In this document: one piece after another, positions 23,409 through 28,876 of the stretch
How the letters are laid out: every line of letters starts with the position of its first letter
Position numbering within the stretch: the first letter of the stretch is position 1
Origin: Metarhizobium sp039808465
GTDB lineage: Bacteria; Pseudomonadota; Alphaproteobacteria; Rhizobiales; Rhizobiaceae
Assembly: GCA_039808465.1 (NCBI GenBank)
Contig: JBDHTA010000036.1
Span: 1 to 28,876, forward strand
DNA: 28,876 bases
Direction: 5' to 3'
Program-made: the position numbers and the translations under genes
Notes under the pieces: generated by a model
What the model saw: only the letters and a program-made list of their open reading frames with translations
Told to the model about the DNA's origin: nothing
Databases searched by the model: none

Positions 23409-23924
23409 TCAGACCGCCTTCGCCTTGGCGGCCTTGGTGAACCTGCGCACCACCATTTCCCGCTTCAGCCGGGAAATATGATCGATGAACAGCACGCCGT
23501 TCAGATGGTCGATCTCGTGTTGCAGACAGGTCGCCAGCAGGCCGTCGGCCTTGAGATGCTGCTCCCTGCCCTCGCGGTCGAGATATTTCAGCTCGATTTC
23601 GGCGGGGCGCTCGACCTCGGCGTAATATTCCGGGATCGACAGGCAACCCTCCTCATAGACCGAGCGGGCATCCGAGGACGACAGGATTTCGGGATTGATG
23701 AACACCTGCGGCTGCTTCTCCTCGCCATCCTTGGCGAGATCGATCACCAGCATGCGGCGCGGCACGCCGACCTGGATGGCCGCAAGGCCGATGCCCGGCG
23801 CGTCATACATGGTTTCCAGCATGTCGTCGGCCAGACGGCCGAGATCGGCGTCGACGCGCTCGATCGGGGCGGAAACCTGCCGCAGCAGGGGATCGGGAAG
23901 AATGATGAGAGGCTTGATCGTCAT
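23409..23924 (-). CDS. def: Peptide deformylase
   Basis: This metalloenzyme removes the N-formyl group from nascent proteins. The 171 residues have all three motifs: GIGLAAIQ at 44-51, EGCLS at 92-96 with metal ligand Cys94, and HEIDH at 136-140 with ligands His136 and His140. Length is typical of type-1 deformylases. A longer frame extends to 24020, but the ATG at 23924 has GGAAGG directly upstream and the usual family start (IKPLIILPDPLLR). It is first of the def-fmt-truA cluster and divergent from rmuC. Confidence 0.97.
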   Translation of the reverse strand: MTIKPLIILPDPLLRQVSAPIERVDADLGRLADDMLETMYDAPGIGLAAIQVGVPRRMLVIDLAKDGEEKQPQVFINPEILSSSDARSVYEEGCLSIPEYYAEVERPAEIELKYLDREGREQHLKADGLLATCLQHEIDHLNGVLFIDHISRLKREMVVRRFTKAAKAKAV

Positions 23925-24064
23925 GGGCCTTCCCTTACCCCATCTTGGCCCCGGAGGGAATTCTCCGGCACGATTGCGTGGCATTTTTTCGGCATCATCG
24001 CGTGATTTCCGAATGTTCATGTTTTGATCTTTTCTTTGCCGGAAATCCTGCTAAGAGTCGAGCC

Positions 24065-25261
24065 ATGACTCAAGGAACGGCCGCACAATTCCTGTCGCAA
24101 TGGCTGGCCGCGAACGGCCCGCTCGCCGCCGCAATCGCGGTGGCCGTCCTTCTGCTCGCCGCGCTTATCCTCATGCGCGCCCGGCAGCCCCGCGAAAGCG
24201 AAACGCAGGCGCGCATCGACGCATTGTTGCGGGCGCAGGCGGACATGCACGGGCGTCTCTCGGCCATGGCGGATGTGTTCGGCAACCGGCAGGCCGAACT
24301 CAACCAGGCGATCGGCCAGCGCCTCGACGGCATGACGCAGCGCATCGGCGCCTCCCTGACCGAGCAGGCCCGCCATACCCACGAGAACCTGCGCCGCTTG
24401 CAGGAACGGCTGGCGGTGATCGACGCGGCGCAGAGCAACATCCAGACGCTCGCCAAGGATGTCGTCGGCCTGCAAGCCATTCTCTCCAACAAGCAGACGC
24501 GCGGCGCCTTCGGGCAGGCGCGCATGGAAACCATTGTCGCCGACGGCCTGCCGATCGGCGCCTACGCCTTCCAGCCGACGCTTTCCAACGGCTCGCGGCC
24601 CGATTGCACCATCCGCATGCCGAACGGCGCGCCGCCGCTGGTGGTGGACGCGAAATTTCCGCTGGAGGCGTGGAACGCGCTGCGCAACGCCGCCTCACCG
24701 GAGGCGGCGCGCATGGCCACGCAGCAGTTCCGCCGCGATCTCGATGTGCATATCCGCGATATCGCCCAGAAATACCTGCTGCCTTCGGAAACGCAGGATA
24801 CGGCCTTTCTGTTCGTGCCGTCCGAATCGATCTTCGCCGATATTCACGAGCATCACGACATGATCGTGCAGCGCGCCCAGCGGCAGCGGGTGGTGATCGT
24901 CTCACCCTCGCTGCTGATGCTGTCGATCCAGGTCATCCAGTCGGTGCTGAAAGACCAGCGCATGCGCGAGCAGGCGCATGTCATCCAGGGAGAGGTCATC
25001 AGCCTGCTCGGCGATCTCGCCCGCCTCGACGAGCGGGTTTCGAAGCTGCAATCGCATTTTTCCGCCGCGCAGAAGGATGTCGAGATGATCGCCGTTTCCA
25101 GCGGCAAGATCGCCCGGCGCGGCGAAAGGATCGGCGCGCTGGATTTCGGCGAGGCCGCGGCGCAGCCCGCGCCGGAACCGCCCGCGCCGCGCCCCATAGA
25201 AAACAGGGGTGGCGAAAACAGAACCGGCCAGTTGAAGCTGAGGGTGGTTGACGAGGATTGA
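24065..25261 (+). CDS. rmuC: RmuC-family DNA recombination protein
   Basis: The 398-residue protein has an N-terminal transmembrane helix (about 19-36), a long coiled-coil region (about 45-140) and the RmuC domain with GAFGQARMETIVADGLP, VVDAKFPLEAW and FVPSESIFADI. RmuC limits inversions at short inverted repeats in E. coli and is thought to be nuclease-related, but its biochemistry is poorly known. The upstream frame from 23945 is unlikely because it runs through the def promoter region; the ATG at 24065 gives the usual membrane-anchored start. The tail after the RmuC domain is Pro/Ala-rich. Confidence 0.92.
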   Translation: MTQGTAAQFLSQWLAANGPLAAAIAVAVLLLAALILMRARQPRESETQARIDALLRAQADMHGRLSAMADVFGNRQAELNQAIGQRLDGMTQRIGASLTEQARHTHENLRRLQERLAVIDAAQSNIQTLAKDVVGLQAILSNKQTRGAFGQARMETIVADGLPIGAYAFQPTLSNGSRPDCTIRMPNGAPPLVVDAKFPLEAWNALRNAASPEAARMATQQFRRDLDVHIRDIAQKYLLPSETQDTAFLFVPSESIFADIHEHHDMIVQRAQRQRVVIVSPSLLMLSIQVIQSVLKDQRMREQAHVIQGEVISLLGDLARLDERVSKLQSHFSAAQKDVEMIAVSSGKIARRGERIGALDFGEAAAQPAPEPPAPRPIENRGGENRTGQLKLRVVDED

Positions 25262-25289
25262 TGCTGTCGGGCAGTGTCACCTCCCACGG

Positions 25290-25341
25290 GAGCGTTTCCG
25301 CTTTTCCTCGAATCGCGAAAATGCTCCCGCTCCTTGTTTCT
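25290..25341. repeat. Palindromic repeat, type A, truncated copy
   Basis: The 37 bases 25290-25326 match 21570-21606 at all but three positions, including the arms GAGCGTTTCCG and CGCGAAAATGCTC. The similarity continues with more mismatches through CTCCTTGTTT to CGCAT (25341) and then stops, so only the left half is present. It lies between rmuC and the ribokinase-like gene, 26 bases before the latter's ATG. Confidence 0.65.
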
Positions 25342-25366
25342 CCGCATACAGACAGGATACCGCCCG

Positions 25367-26272
25367 ATGATCACGGTTTTCGGCTCCATCAACATGGACC
25401 TCATCGCCACCACCGACCGTTTGCCGAAGCCGGGCGAAACGGTGGCGGGCAACGGCTTTTCCACTGCGGCCGGCGGCAAGGGCGCCAATCAGGCGCTGGC
25501 GGCGCGGCGCGCGGGCGCGGATGTGCGCATGGTGGGCGCGACCGGCCGTGACGGCTTCGCGGAGCCCGCGACCGCGCTGCTTTCGCAGGCAGGCGCCGAT
25601 CTCTCCGGCATCAAGCAGGTGGAGGCGCCGACCGGCACCGCCCTCATTCTGGTCGGCGGCGACGGCGAGAACATGATCGCCATCGTCGCGGGCGCCAACG
25701 GCACCATGACGGCGGACGATGCCGACGCCGCCATCGCGGCCCTGTCTCCCGGCGATCTCGTCATGCTGCAATTCGAAATCCCGGTTCCCGCCGTCGAGCG
25801 CATGCTGACAGCGGCGCGGCAGAAGGGTGTGACCACCGTTCTCAACCTCGCGCCGCTGATATCGGATGCGCAGCGCCTCGGGCGTCTTGCCGATATCGTC
25901 ATCGCCAACGAGACCGAGTTCGAGCTGCTGGCGGGCGAGAACGGCATGGACGGCGCCGCGCGCGAGGCGGCGCTGACGCGCCTGCATGGCGAGACCGGCC
26001 AGACCATCATCGTCACGCTCGGCGCCGATGGCGTCATCGCCATTCGCGACGGCGCCTTCCATCGCGCCAGGGGGCTGAAGATCGAGCCGGTGGATACGGT
26101 CGGCGCGGGCGACACCTTCTGCGGTTATTTCGCCGCCAGCCTGTCGGACGGGCTGGATTTCACCGCTGCCCTGCGCCGCGCCGCCGCCGCCGGTTCGCTC
26201 GCCTGCCTCAAGCACGGCGCGCAGCCTTCGATCCCGCTTGCCGCAGAGGTTGCGCCGCATCTTCAAAATTGA
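25367..26272 (+). CDS. rbsK: Ribokinase (PfkB-family carbohydrate kinase)
   Basis: The 301-residue protein has the ribokinase signatures: FGSINMDL near the N-terminus, PGETV, GGKGANQA in the substrate site, and DTVGAGDTFCGYF near the C-terminus with catalytic base Asp249 in GAGD. It would phosphorylate ribose at O5 with ATP, feeding the pentose phosphate pathway. No ribose transporter or regulator is nearby, so another sugar or nucleoside is possible. An upstream start at 25274 would translate the type A repeat; the ATG at 25367 with AGGA 9 bases upstream is preferred. Confidence 0.9.
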   Translation: MITVFGSINMDLIATTDRLPKPGETVAGNGFSTAAGGKGANQALAARRAGADVRMVGATGRDGFAEPATALLSQAGADLSGIKQVEAPTGTALILVGGDGENMIAIVAGANGTMTADDADAAIAALSPGDLVMLQFEIPVPAVERMLTAARQKGVTTVLNLAPLISDAQRLGRLADIVIANETEFELLAGENGMDGAAREAALTRLHGETGQTIIVTLGADGVIAIRDGAFHRARGLKIEPVDTVGAGDTFCGYFAASLSDGLDFTAALRRAAAAGSLACLKHGAQPSIPLAAEVAPHLQN

Positions 26273-26333
26273 GCCCATCCCCCGCTAAAAGCCCGTAAAT
26301 ACAGGTTTTTCGGCGAAAGTTCGGCCTCTGGAT

Positions 26334-26350
26334 TTTATTCAAATTTAACC
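26334..26350 (+). promoter_or_regulatory. Possible CtrA-type site upstream of the second chemoreceptor gene
   Basis: TTTA, seven bases, then TTAACC. The CtrA consensus in alphaproteobacteria is TTAA-N7-TTAAC, so there is one mismatch in the left half. It lies about 135 bases before the start of a chemotaxis gene, a class CtrA often controls. A short motif in an AT-rich patch can arise by chance. Confidence 0.3.
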
Positions 26351-26485
26351 GGTCGCAATTTACGCCTGAGAGCGGGGGACTATCGGCAAAAGCGCGGTTT
26401 GCGCCGCGGCCCGCAGGAACGTTCCCTCACGCGCAATTCCTTCCGGCGGCCGGTCCCGGCCGCTTCCAGAAAGCCGAGAACGTTC

Positions 26486-28822
26486 ATGTTCAAGATGAAA
26501 CTGAATTCGCTGGCCGCCAAGCTGATGGCCGTCAGCGGCCTGACGATAGCGCTGGTGCTGCTGCTCTCCAACCTCGTCCTGATCTTCCAGTCGCGCGAGC
26601 GGGTGGAAACGCTGACGATGGCGCAGGCCGACAGCGAGGCCAAGGCCATCGCCAACGACATTTCCGCCAATGTGGGGGAACTCGCGGGCGCGGCCCGCTC
26701 GATGGCGGGCGTCATCGGCCGCGGGCATGAGAGCGGCGCTCTCGACCGCGAAGGCCTGATCAAAGTGCTGCGCGCCAATGTCGACCAGAACCCCTTCGCT
26801 TTCGGTAGCTGGTTCGTGGAGGAAGAGCGCGCATTCGACGGCCGCAAGGACGAGCTTGCGGGCCAGACCGAACTCGGCGGCAACAAGCACGGCGTCTTCG
26901 CCCCCTACTGGACCAAGAATTCGAACGGCGGCATCGATCTCTCGACCTTCGACGAGGATTACGCCGCCGAATGGTATGCGACCTCGGCCAAGGGCCTCAA
27001 GGGTCACATCACCAAGCCCTATCAGGCGCAGGCGATCATCATTCCGACCGCGATGACCTCGCTCAGCTATCCGGTGATCTCCGGCGGCAAGCTGCTCGGC
27101 GTTTCCGGCGTCGATATCTCGCTTGGCACGCTGGCCGACAGCCTGCGCAAGCTGAAGCCCTTCGGCGACGGCCGCGTTCTGCTGGTTTCGCAGGGCATGC
27201 AGTGGATCGTTGCGCCCACGACCGAACTCGGCATGACCGAATACAAGGATGCGGGCAGCGACACCGTGAAGACGGCGCTCACCGGCTCCACGGCCGGGGT
27301 CATCGGCAATATCACCGGCGAGAACGGCGTCGCCTATCGCCGCGTCGTCTATCCCTTCGCCCTGCCCGACCTGAACGTGACCTGGGCCGTGCTCGTCGAC
27401 GTGCCGGAAGCAGCGATCGCGGCACCCGTGCAGGCGCAGACGCTGATGATGGCGCTCGGCGGCATCGCGGTCCTCGCCGCCGTCATGCTCGGCCTTTACA
27501 TCGCCGCGCGCGCCTTCATCAAGAAGCCGCTCACGACCCTGCTCACCGATGTCGCCCGCCTTGGCGAAGGCGATTATTCCAAGCCGGTCTCCGGCGCGGA
27601 GCGCGGCGATGAAATCGGCCGCCTCTCGGGCGCGCTCGAAGGCTTCCGCCACAGGCTCGCCGACTCCCGCGAACTGGAGGCGCAGGCGGGCTTGCAGCGG
27701 CAGGCGGCGGACGAGGAGCGCCAGCGCAACGAGGCGCATCGCAGCGAATCCGCCCAGCAGCAGCGCCATATCGTCGCCATTCTCGGCCACAGCATGTCGC
27801 AGCTTGCCACCGGCAACCTGTCCTACCGCATCGCCGAGGACTTCCCGGAGGACTATGCCAGCCTGAAGCGCGACTTCAACAGCGCGCTGGAAAGCCTGTC
27901 GCAGATGACCTCGACGATCAGCGTCACCACCCACAGCATCAACGGCTCGACCGGCGAGATCAGCCGCAGCGCCAGCGATCTCGCCCGCCGCACCGAGCAG
28001 CAGGCCGCCAGCCTGGAGGAAACGGCGGCGGCGCTGAACCAGCTTGCCGCGCAGGTCGGCTCCAGCGCCGACAATGCCCGCGCCGCCGAGCAGAGCGTCG
28101 AAGCCGCCTGCAAGGATGCCGAACGTTCCGGCGAGGTGGTGCAGCAGGCGATCACCTCGATGCAGGGCATCGAGAATTCGTCGCAGGAAGTGTCGCGCAT
28201 CATCGGCGTCATCGACGAGATCGCCTTCCAGACCAACCTGCTGGCGCTGAATGCCGGTGTGGAGGCAGCCCGCGCCGGTGAGGCAGGCAAGGGCTTCGCG
28301 GTCGTGGCGCAGGAAGTGCGCGAGCTGGCGCAGCGTTCGGCGCAGGCCGCCAAGGAAATCAAGACGCTGATCAACACTTCCGCCGGTCAGGTGCAGGAAG
28401 GCGTGACGCTGGTCGGGCGCACCGGCGAGGCGCTCGGCGCGATTGCCCGGCAGATCATGCAGATCAACGGGCTGATCCGGCAGATCTCCGCCTCGGCCTC
28501 CGAGCAGGCCGTCGGCATCCGCGAGATCAACCAGGCCGTCAACCAGATGGATCAGGTGACGCAGCAGAACGCCGCCATGGTCGAGGAGCAGACGGCGGCA
28601 AGCCTGGCGCTGGCCGAGGAAGCGGCACGGCTGAAATCGCTGATGGCGCAATTCGACGCCAGCGGCGCGCAGCCGGATCACGCCGCCACGCTGCGCCAGA
28701 CGGCCCGGCAGATGCGCGCTCCCGCCGCGCCACAGGCCCCGGCCCGCGCCGCCGCCCCCGCCCCGCGCCGCGCCGCCCGCGGCAATGCGGCGGTGGCCGT
28801 GGACGAGTGGCAGGAGTTCTGA
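26486..28822 (+). CDS. Methyl-accepting chemotaxis protein with dCache-like sensor and CheR-type pentapeptide
   Basis: The 778-residue chemoreceptor has TM1 at about 13-35, a periplasmic region of about 280 residues that looks like a double-Cache ligand domain (FAFGSWFVEEERAF, DEDYAAEWYATSAKG, then LSYPVISGGKLLGVSGVDI), TM2 near 320-343, a HAMP domain, and the signalling hairpin with DEIAFQTNLLALNAGVEAAR. The last five residues are EWQEF, the type of tether that binds CheR or CheB. An Ala/Pro/Arg-rich linker connects hairpin and tether. dCache domains bind small organic ligands; which one is unknown. The ATG at 26486 is preceded by GAGAA; an alternative is at 26495. No other chemotaxis gene is in the window apart from the receptor at 6053. 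Confidence 0.9.
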   Translation: MFKMKLNSLAAKLMAVSGLTIALVLLLSNLVLIFQSRERVETLTMAQADSEAKAIANDISANVGELAGAARSMAGVIGRGHESGALDREGLIKVLRANVDQNPFAFGSWFVEEERAFDGRKDELAGQTELGGNKHGVFAPYWTKNSNGGIDLSTFDEDYAAEWYATSAKGLKGHITKPYQAQAIIIPTAMTSLSYPVISGGKLLGVSGVDISLGTLADSLRKLKPFGDGRVLLVSQGMQWIVAPTTELGMTEYKDAGSDTVKTALTGSTAGVIGNITGENGVAYRRVVYPFALPDLNVTWAVLVDVPEAAIAAPVQAQTLMMALGGIAVLAAVMLGLYIAARAFIKKPLTTLLTDVARLGEGDYSKPVSGAERGDEIGRLSGALEGFRHRLADSRELEAQAGLQRQAADEERQRNEAHRSESAQQQRHIVAILGHSMSQLATGNLSYRIAEDFPEDYASLKRDFNSALESLSQMTSTISVTTHSINGSTGEISRSASDLARRTEQQAASLEETAAALNQLAAQVGSSADNARAAEQSVEAACKDAERSGEVVQQAITSMQGIENSSQEVSRIIGVIDEIAFQTNLLALNAGVEAARAGEAGKGFAVVAQEVRELAQRSAQAAKEIKTLINTSAGQVQEGVTLVGRTGEALGAIARQIMQINGLIRQISASASEQAVGIREINQAVNQMDQVTQQNAAMVEEQTAASLALAEEAARLKSLMAQFDASGAQPDHAATLRQTARQMRAPAAPQAPARAAAPAPRRAARGNAAVAVDEWQEF

Positions 28823-28840
28823 CCGCAGGGCATCGACAAC

Positions 28841-28871
28841 AAAGCCGCCGGAGCGATCCGGCGGCTTTTTT
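28841..28871 (+). terminator. Strong rho-independent terminator of the second chemoreceptor gene
   Basis: AAAGCCGCCGGA (28841-28852) and TCCGGCGGCTTT (28857-28868) form a perfect 12-bp stem with a GCGA tetraloop, and the T run continues to six (28866-28871). It lies 19 bases after the stop codon. Confidence 0.9.
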
Positions 28872-28876
28872 CATTC

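Noticed and set aside
24100..25251. A 383-codon plus-strand frame within rmuC in another phase
   Set aside because: Arg/Ala/Gly-rich shadow of rmuC without domains.
26360..28681. A 773-codon minus-strand frame opposite the dCache chemoreceptor gene
   Set aside because: Compositional shadow of the chemoreceptor; no family signature.

Overview
The window looks like chromosome from a GC-rich alphaproteobacterium of the order Hyphomicrobiales (Rhizobiales), probably close to Brucella/Ochrobactrum. The grounds are the protein signatures, the housekeeping order rpmH-rnpA-yidC-engB followed by argB, the def-fmt-truA cluster, and a roughly 103 bp palindromic repeat that resembles elements I remember from Brucellaceae. 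No rRNA, CRISPR array, intact transposase or integrase was seen. The species is not resolved.

Left end (1-4184) is a lower-GC, island-like segment. It holds a UDP-galactopyranose mutase gene (glf, minus strand) and, divergently, a 723-residue glycosyltransferase. That protein joins an N-terminal GT2 domain to a C-terminal domain resembling KpsC-type capsule beta-Kdo transferases. The segment stops at the 3' end of a tRNA-Arg(ACG) gene, the usual side for an integrated element.

Positions 4382-8053 carry, on the minus strand, an orphan membrane histidine kinase and a methyl-accepting chemotaxis protein (MCP) that ends in a CheR-type pentapeptide. From 8256 a strong sigma70-type promoter and a structured leader precede rpmH-rnpA-yidC-engB (ribosomal protein L34, RNase P protein, membrane insertase, ribosome-assembly GTPase). 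Next come a small anti-sigma-like membrane protein (minus), argB (plus), an EamA transporter-ogt pair (minus), a HAD pyrimidine nucleotidase gene, a secreted four-EF-hand protein gene, a LOG-family gene (minus), dapD, an aldo/keto reductase gene (minus), dapE and a small membrane protein. dapD and dapE supply two steps of the succinylase lysine/diaminopimelate pathway.

The right part has arsC (minus), the def-fmt-truA cluster (minus; N-formyl-methionine cycle plus tRNA pseudouridylation), rmuC and a ribokinase-like gene (plus), and a second, dCache-type MCP with its own CheR-type pentapeptide and a strong terminator. Palindromic repeats sit in several intergenic gaps.

The most unusual item is the GT2/KpsC-like fusion with an apparently degenerate nucleotide-binding HP motif, next to glf in the tRNA-bounded segment. 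Most of the rest is ordinary core genome.
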